A stretch of 26,520 nt of DNA from Methylotenera_A sp031422335 (GTDB taxonomy: Bacteria; Pseudomonadota; Gammaproteobacteria; Burkholderiales; Methylophilaceae), in contig JANOQW010000028.1 of the NCBI GenBank assembly GCA_031422335.1, positions 1 through 26,520 of the forward strand. The letters are read 5' to 3'. The translations under genes were made by a program, and so were the position numbers. A model generated the notes under the pieces. The model did no database searches, was not told the origin of the DNA, and saw only the letters and a program-made list of their open reading frames with translations. Shown one piece after another: positions 19,849 through 26,520 of the stretch (the first letter of the stretch is position 1; the number at the start of each line of letters is the position of its first letter).

Positions 19849-22587
19849 TTAGCTTAAGGTGCCGTGGCACTGCTTGTATTTTTTGCCACTGCCACATGGG
19901 CACGGATCATTACGGCCTACTTTTACGCCATCGCGCATAATCGTATTGCCGCCCACCATTTGTGCTTGCTCTTCTGCACTAAACTCGCCTGGCGGATTTG
20001 CCAATGCTTCGTCAAAGTCTGCATGCTGATATTGCACATTAGCGACGTTCGATACTGGCTCTACTGGCTCAATCTCTTCTTGTTGGCGCACTTGCACTAG
20101 CATGGTGATTTTGGTCACTTCTGATTTTACCGTATTGAGCAAACCTTCAAACAGTTGAAACGCCTCACGCTTATATTCTTGCTTAGGATTTTTTTGCGCG
20201 TATGAGCGCAAATGAATGCCTTGGCGCAAATGATCTAGCGCCGCCAAATGCTCGCGCCAATGTAAATCAATGCTTTGCAACATCACTGAGCGCTCAAATT
20301 GGCGCATGGTGCCTGCGCTGGCCAGTGCTTCTTTAGTTTTGTACGAGCTATCGGCCGCTTCAAAAATATGCTCACGTAGCGTTTCTTCGTGCAAATCTGG
20401 GTTATCTTCTAGCATTTTTTGCAGCGGCAAATCTAAGCCTGCCTCTTCGCTTAACTCTTTTTCAAGGCTGGCAATATCCCATTGCTCCTCTACACTGCCC
20501 GGCGGAATATGCGTCGCAATCATGCTGCTTAAAGAGTCTGCGCGCATGGCGGTTATGGTGTCGCCAATATCGGTGGCTTCTAGCAGCTCATTACGTTGCT
20601 CGTAAATCACTTTGCGTTGGTCGTTCGATACATCATCAAACTCTAATAATTGCTTACGAATATCAAAGTTGCGGCCTTCTACTTTGCGTTGCGCGTTTTC
20701 AATCGCGCGCGATACCATGGCATGCTCAATCGCTTCGCCTTCTGGCATTTTTAGGCGCTCCATAATGGCAGAAACGCGATCACCAGAGAAAATACGCAGT
20801 AATTGGTCATCTAAACCTAAGTAAAAACGGCTAGAACCCGGGTCGCCTTGACGACCAGAGCGACCACGTAATTGGTTGTCGACGCGACGCGATTCATGGC
20901 GCTCGGTACCTATGATGTGTAAACCACCTGCCGCCAGCACTGCATCGTGGCGTTGCTGCCAGTCGGCTTTTAGCTGGGCTGCTTTGGTTTCTTTTTCTAC
21001 ATCGCTTAGACTAGCATCGCCACGAACCGCATGGATACTGGCTTCTGGGTTTCCGCCTAACACAATATCGGTACCACGGCCTGCCATATTGGTGGCAATG
21101 GTAATGGCAGCAGGCTGGCCCGCCTCTGCAATAATGTGCGCTTCGCGCTCGTGTTGCTTAGCGTTTAATACTTCATGTTTTAAGTTGGCTTTATTTAGAA
21201 AGGTTGAAATAATCTCAGAGTTTTCAATCGATGTAGTGCCCACCAATACTGGCTGACCAATGGCTTGGCATTGTTTAATATCCTCTATCACCGCGTTATA
21301 TTTCTCGGCCGAGGTGCGATACACCTTGTCCATGGCATCTTTACGAATTTTTGGGCGGTGCGTTGGAATCACCACTGTTTCCAAGCCATAAATTTGGTTA
21401 AATTCATAGGCTTCGGTATCCGCCGTACCAGTCATGCCGCTGAGTGTTTGATACATACGGAAGTAATTTTGAAAGGTAATCGAGGCCAGCGTTTGATTCT
21501 CTTTTTGAATGTCCACGCCCTCTTTGGCTTCTACCGCTTGGTGTAAACCATCCGACCAGCGACGGCCCGGCATTTTACGGCCAGAGAACTCATCGACAAT
21601 CACAATATCGCCATTATCAACCACATAATGTTGATCTAATTTAAACAGATTTTGCGCGCGCAACGACGCATATAAATGGTGTACCAAAGTGATATTGGCT
21701 GGGTCGTACAAGCTGGAACCTACTGGCAACAGCCCCGAAGTAGTTAAAATTTCCTCAGCGCGCTCGTGGCCAGCTTCACTCATGGTCACCGTTTGCGCTT
21801 TTTCATCTACCCAAAAATCGCCTTCTCCCGTTTCTTCTTTTTGTGCATTGAGCTGCAATGCAACGCCATTAATTTGCGTATATAAATCAATACTATGCTC
21901 GGCTTGGCCAGAGATAATCAGCGGCGTACGCGCCTCATCAATTAAAATCGAATCCACTTCATCCACTAACGCAAAGGTAAGTTTGCGTTGCACCCGCTCT
22001 TCAGCGGTAAATACCATATTGTCGCGCAGGTAATCAAACCCAAACTCATTATTGGTACCGTAGGTAATATCTGCGGCATAAGCCAGTTGTTTGGCATCGT
22101 GCTGCATTTGCGATAAATTAATACCGACGCTTAAACCCAAAAAGTTGTACAACTTGCCCATCCACTCGGCATCGCGTTTGGCTAAGTAGTCATTCACTGT
22201 GACCAAATGCGCGCCTTTGCCAGCAATAGCATTTAAGTAAAGTGGTAGCGTTGCAACAAGTGTTTTACCTTCGCCCGTGCCCATCTCGGCAATTTTGCCG
22301 CCATTAATCACCATACCGCCGATGAGTTGCACATCAAAATGGCGCATGCCCAACGCACGCACGCTGCCTTCGCGCACCACGGCAAAGGCTTCTGGCAATA
22401 ATTTCTCTAAACTTTCACCAGCGGTAAAACGCTGTTTAAATTCTTCTGTTTTAGCGCACAACTCTGCATCAGATAAGGCTTGCATGGCAGGCTCTAGCGC
22501 ATTAATTTCTTTTACTTTTTGGCCGTATTGCTTGACCAGCCGGTCATTACGGGTACCAAAAAATTTTCTGAACAACGTGGATAACAT
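19849..22587 (-). CDS. secA: Preprotein translocase ATPase SecA
   Basis: A 912-residue SecA, the ATPase motor that drives proteins through SecYEG. Walker A MGTGEGKT has K108, the same number as in E. coli. The DEAD-like box is DEVDSILIDEART (about 209). NMAGRGTDIVLGGNP and HIIGTERHESRRVDNQLRGRSGRQGDPGSSRFYLGLDD mark motifs IV-VI. The C-terminal zinc-binding SEC-C motif has C896, C898, C907 and H908, which bind SecB and phospholipid in homologues. In the variable stretch after GGNP, EASIHAVRGDA is encoded by a copy of the interspersed repeat. No SecM-like gene is upstream; instead there is a hairpin in the leader. GGTG lies 7 bases before the ATG. Confidence 0.97.
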   Translation of the reverse strand: MLSTLFRKFFGTRNDRLVKQYGQKVKEINALEPAMQALSDAELCAKTEEFKQRFTAGESLEKLLPEAFAVVREGSVRALGMRHFDVQLIGGMVINGGKIAEMGTGEGKTLVATLPLYLNAIAGKGAHLVTVNDYLAKRDAEWMGKLYNFLGLSVGINLSQMQHDAKQLAYAADITYGTNNEFGFDYLRDNMVFTAEERVQRKLTFALVDEVDSILIDEARTPLIISGQAEHSIDLYTQINGVALQLNAQKEETGEGDFWVDEKAQTVTMSEAGHERAEEILTTSGLLPVGSSLYDPANITLVHHLYASLRAQNLFKLDQHYVVDNGDIVIVDEFSGRKMPGRRWSDGLHQAVEAKEGVDIQKENQTLASITFQNYFRMYQTLSGMTGTADTEAYEFNQIYGLETVVIPTHRPKIRKDAMDKVYRTSAEKYNAVIEDIKQCQAIGQPVLVGTTSIENSEIISTFLNKANLKHEVLNAKQHEREAHIIAEAGQPAAITIATNMAGRGTDIVLGGNPEASIHAVRGDASLSDVEKETKAAQLKADWQQRHDAVLAAGGLHIIGTERHESRRVDNQLRGRSGRQGDPGSSRFYLGLDDQLLRIFSGDRVSAIMERLKMPEGEAIEHAMVSRAIENAQRKVEGRNFDIRKQLLEFDDVSNDQRKVIYEQRNELLEATDIGDTITAMRADSLSSMIATHIPPGSVEEQWDIASLEKELSEEAGLDLPLQKMLEDNPDLHEETLREHIFEAADSSYKTKEALASAGTMRQFERSVMLQSIDLHWREHLAALDHLRQGIHLRSYAQKNPKQEYKREAFQLFEGLLNTVKSEVTKITMLVQVRQQEEIEPVEPVSNVANVQYQHADFDEALANPPGEFSAEEQAQMVGGNTIMRDGVKVGRNDPCPCGSGKKYKQCHGTLS
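21014..21042 (-). repeat. Interspersed short repeat, copy F (inside secA)
   Basis: On the minus strand this reads GCCAGTATCCATGCGGTT, then CGTGGCGATGC. It matches roxA 3703-3731 at 26 of 29 bases and is read in the same frame (ASIHAVRGDA). It lies in a part of SecA that varies between species. Confidence 0.65.
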
Positions 22588-22601
22588 GAAAAGACACCGA
22601 C

Positions 22602-22619
22602 TTTCCGAAAGCTCGGAAA
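22602..22619 (-). promoter_or_regulatory. Hairpin in the secA 5' leader
   Basis: TTTCCGA (22602-22608) and TCGGAAA (22613-22619) pair perfectly around a 4-base loop. The hairpin ends 14 bases before the secA start codon, close enough to affect access to the GGTG ribosome site. It lacks a following U tract, so it is not a terminator. Confidence 0.5.
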
Positions 22620-22665
22620 CCTCTAATTAATTGGATGAAAACTACTTTTTTATGGCTTACGCCAT

Positions 22666-22703
22666 ATATTTTATCTTGGTATTTATCTCGATATTTTATC
22701 TTG
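22666..22703. repeat. 13-bp direct repeat upstream of secA
   Basis: ATATTTTATCTTG occurs twice with a 25-bp period, each followed by a TATTT. A third, weaker version (TATTTATCTCG) lies between them. On the minus strand this gives three AGATAAA-type boxes about 12 bp apart, an iteron-like pattern. Confidence 0.5.
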
Positions 22704-22763
22704 TATTTCTAACTTAATAGAATTGGGGATTAAAACAATTTATTCAAGTCATTTTTGATGATG

Positions 22764-23666
22764 CTAGCGATTGTTCAAATATTTACGCGGGTCTAACGAT
22801 GCGCCATTTAAGCGAATCTCATAGTGCAAATGTGGTCCAGTGGAGCGCCCTGTACTGCCTACTTCTGCCACTATTTGACCTTTGGTCACGCGTTCGCCCA
22901 CTTTTACTAATATTTTAGAAGTGTGCGCATAACGCGTCTCTAGCCCAGCACCATGCTCAATTTTAACTAGTTTACCATAAGCACCGCTTTGCTCGGCGCT
23001 CGATACAATACCATCTGCCGCTGCGCGAATAGGCGTGCCCGTGTTGGCAGTAAAATCTAAGCCTTCATGAAAGGCTTTGCTGCCGTTAAATGGATCAATG
23101 CGCCAGCCATAGCTAGATGAGTTAAACGCTGCATTAATTGGGTTGCTGTTGGGCAACATATCTTTAAGCACACTTTGCTGCAAAATTTTTGCTTCTATAC
23201 TACTCAGCGATTCATCGCGTGCATCCACTGCTTGAGTCAACTCTAAAATGGCTGCTTGCAAATCTGGCTCGGTCATCGGGCGATCGTTAATCAATGGACC
23301 TCCACGATTGGCAGGTAATAAACTATCCGTTTTTTTGTCTGATTTTTTGCCTGCAGGTTTATCTTTCTCACCCGCAATTTTAGCCAGCCGCTCACTTTGT
23401 GCATCTAAGCGCATCATACGCGCTTGCAGCTCACCCAGTTCTTTTGCATAGGCATCTAAATGCACTTGCGACGAAATAATAGAGCTTTTTAAATGTGGTG
23501 GCAACATGGCTTTTACACCTTGCTCTTTAATATTGCTTGGCGGCGTAATAAATAATAGCGTCAATAACACTGGCACTAGCACCAACGCGGCCACCAGCAG
23601 GCCTGCCTGCAATACAGATAGGCTTTTGGCTTTTGCCATTTTGTTAGATACTAAAATTATATTCAT
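22764..23666 (-). CDS. M23-family peptidase (LytM domain) with membrane anchor
   Basis: A protein of about 300 residues with one N-terminal membrane segment (about 20-40), a helical, probably coiled-coil periplasmic stretch (about 65-165) and a C-terminal M23 domain (about 185-295). Zinc ligands and catalytic residues are intact: H200 and D204 (FHEGLDF), H248 (RYAHTS), and H279-L-H281 (TGPHLHYEI). It could therefore be an active murein endopeptidase, unlike the degenerate EnvC/NlpD type. The typical motifs GWRIDPFNGSKAFHEGLD and GSTGRSTGPHLHYE are present. The start is uncertain: ATG 23666 or the in-frame ATG 23639 (MAKAKSLSV); neither has a clear ribosome site. It is divergent from the DciA-like gene and upstream of secA, an arrangement familiar in betaproteobacteria. 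Confidence 0.92.
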   Translation of the reverse strand: MNIILVSNKMAKAKSLSVLQAGLLVAALVLVPVLLTLLFITPPSNIKEQGVKAMLPPHLKSSIISSQVHLDAYAKELGELQARMMRLDAQSERLAKIAGEKDKPAGKKSDKKTDSLLPANRGGPLINDRPMTEPDLQAAILELTQAVDARDESLSSIEAKILQQSVLKDMLPNSNPINAAFNSSSYGWRIDPFNGSKAFHEGLDFTANTGTPIRAAADGIVSSAEQSGAYGKLVKIEHGAGLETRYAHTSKILVKVGERVTKGQIVAEVGSTGRSTGPHLHYEIRLNGASLDPRKYLNNR

Positions 23667-23730
23667 AAAACAATATTCATTTATTTATATTTATCAGCTT
23701 TATATTCAACACATTTATATACAATAAGCC

Positions 23731-24189
23731 ATGCGTAAAATTAATAGTTTATTTGCTGCCAATAGCCAACTAGAAGCGCTGGCTAAAAATGTGCAAGTAC
23801 ATCAACATTTGCAGCAACTTTGGCAAGCGGCTGCACCGCAAATGCTGGCTCAAGCTAGTTTTGCCAGCAACTTAAGTAATGGACAAATGACAGTTTACGC
23901 TGACAGTGCCATTGTCGCTAATAAAATCAAGCTTACACACGCTAGCTTATTGACGCAATTGGAAAATTTGCAAAAAAACAACCTAAAATTTAGGGAATGT
24001 AAAGTTAATGCAATTGTGGTGAAAGTGCAAGTAAAATCTCGGCCAAAAGCCCTCATTAAAACGCCGCGTGCGTTATCGGCCAATGCGGCCAGCAGCCTGC
24101 AAACATTCGCACAAGAATTATTGGCTAAAAATAAGGGCGAATCGCCACTGGCCACAAAGCTAAAACTGCTTGCTAGCAAAACTAAATAA
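23731..24189 (+). CDS. DUF721/DciA-like protein
   Basis: A 152-residue basic protein of the DUF721 family, which includes DciA, the ancestral loader/operator of the replicative helicase DnaB in bacteria lacking DnaC. Family-like features are LAKNVQVHQHLQQLWQAAAPQMLAQASF, then NGQMTVYADSAIVANKIKL (the KH-like fold region, about 50-75) and FRECKVNAIVVKVQV. A Lys/Ala-rich tail of about 45 residues follows. It lies across a 64-bp spacer from the M23 gene, pointing the other way; that spacer must hold both promoters. The helicase-loading role is inferred from the family alone. Confidence 0.8.
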   Translation: MRKINSLFAANSQLEALAKNVQVHQHLQQLWQAAAPQMLAQASFASNLSNGQMTVYADSAIVANKIKLTHASLLTQLENLQKNNLKFRECKVNAIVVKVQVKSRPKALIKTPRALSANAASSLQTFAQELLAKNKGESPLATKLKLLASKTK

Positions 24190-24430
24190 CGCCACATAAT
24201 TAAGCGCTAAATATAAAGGCTTGCAGCAAAGTTTTGCTAGTGAGTAAGCAGGTAAAAAAATTAAAGAATTTTCAGTTAAACCTGCATTTAGAGCGGGCGC
24301 TGTAAGTGGTTGTCGCGCTTCAGTATTAGTGCCATAATGCCGCTGCTGTTACAAAAAATTTACAATTTTTTTAACTCAATACCAACCAATTACGTTTCAG
24401 ATTTATAAATAATATAGATAGGGAGAAGTC
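24190..24430. promoter_or_regulatory. Intergenic region upstream of hppA
   Basis: A 241-bp spacer without a gene. It contains an AT-rich palindrome AAAAAATT-TAC-AATTTTTT (24353-24371) that could act as a weak terminator for the DciA-like gene or a regulatory element. It also contains a GCAGGT/ACCTGC inverted pair (about 24249-24286). A strong ribosome site (GGGAGAAG) ends it, just before the hppA ATG. No confident promoter pair is seen. Confidence 0.45.
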
Positions 24431-26464
24431 ATGTCAGTTGCAATAATGATCGCCATTGCTGCCGCAGTATTAGCAGTGCTCTATGGCGTAGTAATGAGTA
24501 AATGGATTACCAATTTGCCAGCAGGCAATGCGCGCATGCAAGAAATTGCTGGCGCCATTCAACAAGGCGCAGCGGCTTACTTGGCGCGTCAATATAAAAC
24601 CATCGCCATGGTGGGCGTTGTTTTAGCCATATTAGTGGCGGTATTTTTAGGCACGACGACTGCAATCGGTTTTGTGGTTGGCGCAGTATTATCTGGCGCT
24701 TGCGGCTTTATTGGCATGAACGTATCAGTAAAAGCCAACGTGCGTACGGCACAAGCAGCCACTGGCGGTATAGCACCTGCATTTGACGTAGCCTTTAAAG
24801 GTGGCGCGGTGACTGGCATGTTGGTGGTAGGCTTAGGCTTGCTTGGCGTGGCTGGTTTTTACTGGTTTTTAGGCGCTGAGAACGCAACTAACCTAGACCC
24901 ATTAATTGGTTTGGCTTTTGGTTCATCACTTATCTCTATTTTTGCGCGTTTAGGCGGTGGTATATTTACTAAAGGTGCAGATGTTGGCGCTGACTTAGTT
25001 GGTAAAGTTGAGGCAGGTATTCCAGAAGATGACCCACGTAACCCAGCCGTGATTGCGGATAATGTAGGCGATAACGTGGGCGATTGTGCAGGTATGGCAG
25101 CCGATTTGTTTGAAACTTACGCAGTAACCTTGATTGCCACCATGGTTTTAGGCGGTTTGATCATTACTAATTCTGGTGCTAACGCCGTGATTTATCCGCT
25201 CATGTTAGGCGCGGTTTCAATTGTAGCTTCTATCGTTGGCTGCTTCTTTGTTAAAGCAACGCCAACCATGAAAAACGTGATGCCCGCATTATACAAAGGC
25301 TTGGCAGTTGCAGGCGTGTTGTCACTAATCGCTTTCTATTTTGTCACGCAGCATCTGTTTCCAAACGGTTTAATGGCGGGCGAATTGGCGGTATCTGCAA
25401 ACCAATTGTTTGGTGCATGTGCAGTTGGCTTGGTATTAACTGCAGCCTTGGTATGGATTACCGAATACTATACTGGCACGCAGTACGCGCCAGTACAGCA
25501 CGTGGCACAAGCCTCTACTACTGGCCACGCAACTAACATTATTGCAGGTATTGGTATCTCAATGAAATCTACCGCTTGGCCAGTTTTATCTGTATGTTTG
25601 GCCATTTGGACGTCATACCATTTAGGCGGTTTGTACGGTATTGCCATTGCAGCAACCTCCATGTTGAGCATGGCTGGTATTGTAGTGGCACTTGATGCTT
25701 ACGGCCCGATTACAGATAACGCAGGTGGCATTGCTGAAATGGCGGGCTTACCAAAAGAAGTACGTGATGTGACTGACCCACTAGATGCGGTTGGCAATAC
25801 CACTAAAGCGGTGACTAAAGGTTATGCTATTGGCTCTGCAGGTTTGGCAGCATTGGTTTTATTTGCCGATTACACGCACAAATTAGAAGGCGCTGGCATT
25901 GTGGCCAAGTTTGATTTAAGCGACCCAATGGTGATTATTGGCTTGTTTATTGGTGGCTTAATTCCATTCTTGTTTGCTGCAATGGCGATGGAAGCGGTGG
26001 GTCGTGCAGCAGGCGCAGTGGTTGAGGAAGTGCGCCGTCAGTTCCGCGATATTAAAGGCATTATGGAAGGCACTGCCAAGCCAGAATATGGCAAAGCGGT
26101 TGATATGCTGACCACAGCGGCGATTAAAGAAATGAAGATTCCAACATTATTACCAGTGGCAGTGCCAATTGCAGTGGGCTTGCTGTTAGGTCCAGTAGCG
26201 CTTGGTGGCTTGTTAATGGGCACAATTGTGACAGGTTTATTTGTAGCAATCTCGATGTGTACTGGTGGTGGCGCGTGGGATAATGCCAAGAAATATATTG
26301 AAGATGGTAACCACGGCGGCAAAGGTTCAGACGCACATAAAGCGGCTGTGACTGGCGACACTGTGGGTGACCCTTACAAAGATACGGCTGGTCCTGCGGT
26401 GAATCCGCTAATTAAAATTATTAACATTGTTGCTTTATTGATTGTGCCGCTATTACATGCATAA
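24431..26464 (+). CDS. hppA: Membrane-bound proton-pumping pyrophosphatase (K+-independent type)
   Basis: A 677-residue integral membrane pump with about 16 hydrophobic segments that couples hydrolysis of pyrophosphate to proton export. Substrate-binding loops are intact: GGGIFTKGADVGADLVGKVEAGIPEDDPRNPAVIADNVGDNVGDCAG in segments around residues 177-220, TDNAGGIAEM in the middle, and GDTVGDPYKDTAGPAVNPLIKI at the C-terminus. The GNTTKAVTKG motif carries K459 and T462. In this family a Lys at that site marks K+-independent enzymes, whereas Ala marks K+-dependent ones. A strong ribosome site (GGGAG) precedes the ATG. A 15-bp tandem repeat runs across the stop codon. Confidence 0.97.
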   Translation: MSVAIMIAIAAAVLAVLYGVVMSKWITNLPAGNARMQEIAGAIQQGAAAYLARQYKTIAMVGVVLAILVAVFLGTTTAIGFVVGAVLSGACGFIGMNVSVKANVRTAQAATGGIAPAFDVAFKGGAVTGMLVVGLGLLGVAGFYWFLGAENATNLDPLIGLAFGSSLISIFARLGGGIFTKGADVGADLVGKVEAGIPEDDPRNPAVIADNVGDNVGDCAGMAADLFETYAVTLIATMVLGGLIITNSGANAVIYPLMLGAVSIVASIVGCFFVKATPTMKNVMPALYKGLAVAGVLSLIAFYFVTQHLFPNGLMAGELAVSANQLFGACAVGLVLTAALVWITEYYTGTQYAPVQHVAQASTTGHATNIIAGIGISMKSTAWPVLSVCLAIWTSYHLGGLYGIAIAATSMLSMAGIVVALDAYGPITDNAGGIAEMAGLPKEVRDVTDPLDAVGNTTKAVTKGYAIGSAGLAALVLFADYTHKLEGAGIVAKFDLSDPMVIIGLFIGGLIPFLFAAMAMEAVGRAAGAVVEEVRRQFRDIKGIMEGTAKPEYGKAVDMLTTAAIKEMKIPTLLPVAVPIAVGLLLGPVALGGLLMGTIVTGLFVAISMCTGGGAWDNAKKYIEDGNHGGKGSDAHKAAVTGDTVGDPYKDTAGPAVNPLIKIINIVALLIVPLLHA

Positions 26465-26498
26465 CTAGCACATGCATAATTAGTACATGCTTAATTTG
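26455..26498 (+). repeat. 15-bp tandem triplication across the hppA stop codon
   Basis: Three units, ACATGCATAACTAGC (26455-26469), ACATGCATAATTAGT (26470-26484) and ACATGCTTAATTTG (26485-26498), run from the last codons of hppA into the 3' region. The remaining bases to the window end (26499-26520) hold nothing recognisable beyond an A-tract that may begin a terminator. Confidence 0.75.
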
Positions 26499-26520
26499 TT
26501 TTAGTTAGTTAAAAAAGGCG

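Larger units (their letters stand above)
22588..22763 (-). promoter_or_regulatory. secA leader with hairpin and direct repeats
   Basis: This 176-bp spacer between the M23 gene and secA holds three structures: a 7-bp stem/4-base loop hairpin just before the secA ribosome site (22602-22619), a small hairpin TATGGC-TTAC-GCCATA (22651-22666), and a 13-bp direct repeat ATATTTTATCTTG at 22666-22678 and 22691-22703. The length suggests secA has its own promoter here, but no consensus pair is obvious. Confidence 0.5.

Noticed and set aside
19841..19903. Upstream start for the DUF1289 protein
   Set aside because: It would overlap secA by 55 bases and add residues not typical of this short family.
3697..21042. 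Interpretation of the interspersed repeat as a classical 10-12-base DNA uptake sequence
   Set aside because: Known uptake sequences occur about once per kilobase with a short strict core; here there are only about six copies with matches up to 29 bases, so a mini-repeat fits better, although a genome-wide count is needed.
1..26520. tRNA, rRNA, CRISPR arrays, transposases, integrases
   Set aside because: No sequence with the needed arms, repeats or protein motifs was seen on either strand.

Overview
The window looks like chromosomal sequence from a moderately AT-rich betaproteobacterium, most probably of the Methylophilaceae (Methylotenera/Methylophilus-like). This is an inference from gene content and order: dapA-bamC-MBL hydrolase, a complete rsxABCDGE-nth cluster, secA beside an M23 peptidase with a divergent DUF721/DciA gene, and a K+-independent membrane pyrophosphatase. 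No tRNA, rRNA, CRISPR array, insertion sequence or prophage was seen.

Layout. (1) 1-2521, minus strand: a cytoplasmic-type molybdopterin/[4Fe-4S] oxidoreductase, followed after 21 bp by the 5' part of a probable AbaSI-like modification-dependent restriction endonuclease that runs off the left edge. (2) 2641-5533, plus strand: a RoxA/YcfD-type ribosomal oxygenase, a small DUF7931-like protein, a secretin-domain periplasmic protein and a tiny Ala/Pro/Glu-repeat lipoprotein closed by a strong terminator. (3) 5651-8654, minus strand: dapA, bamC and an MBL-fold hydrolase. (4) 8981-15206, plus strand: the Rsx/Rnf membrane electron-transfer complex plus nth. (5) 15203-19568, same strand: a FIST sensor-domain protein, a DUF1841 protein, an ECF sigma factor, a zinc-finger (ZAS-type) small protein and an HvfABC/bufferin-like RiPP module (secreted precursor with two GKCGEGKCG repeats, MNIO/DUF692 maturase, DUF2063 partner). 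(6) 19658-23666, minus strand: a DUF1289 protein, secA and an M23 peptidase. (7) 23731-26464, plus strand: a DciA-like protein and hppA.

How the genes work together. The RiPP module is the most interesting functional unit. A putative ECF sigma factor and its likely anti-sigma factor sit directly upstream of a Cys-containing, signal-peptide-bearing precursor and its two maturation proteins. This suggests stress-induced (copper or similar soft metal) production of a modified periplasmic metal-binding peptide. The Rsx operon and hppA are energy-coupling systems; dapA/bamC, secA and the M23 protein are cell-envelope housekeeping.

Beyond genes, an unexpected short interspersed repeat (core GCCAATATCCATGC, up to about 29 bp shared) occurs at several unrelated places: inside roxA, rsxC, the FIST gene and secA in the same reading frame, and between genes. 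Other small-scale structures are a 26-bp duplication that doubles the start region of the MBL gene, a hexanucleotide repeat in the rsxA leader, a 15-bp triplication across the hppA stop codon, and a hairpin plus repeats in the secA leader.
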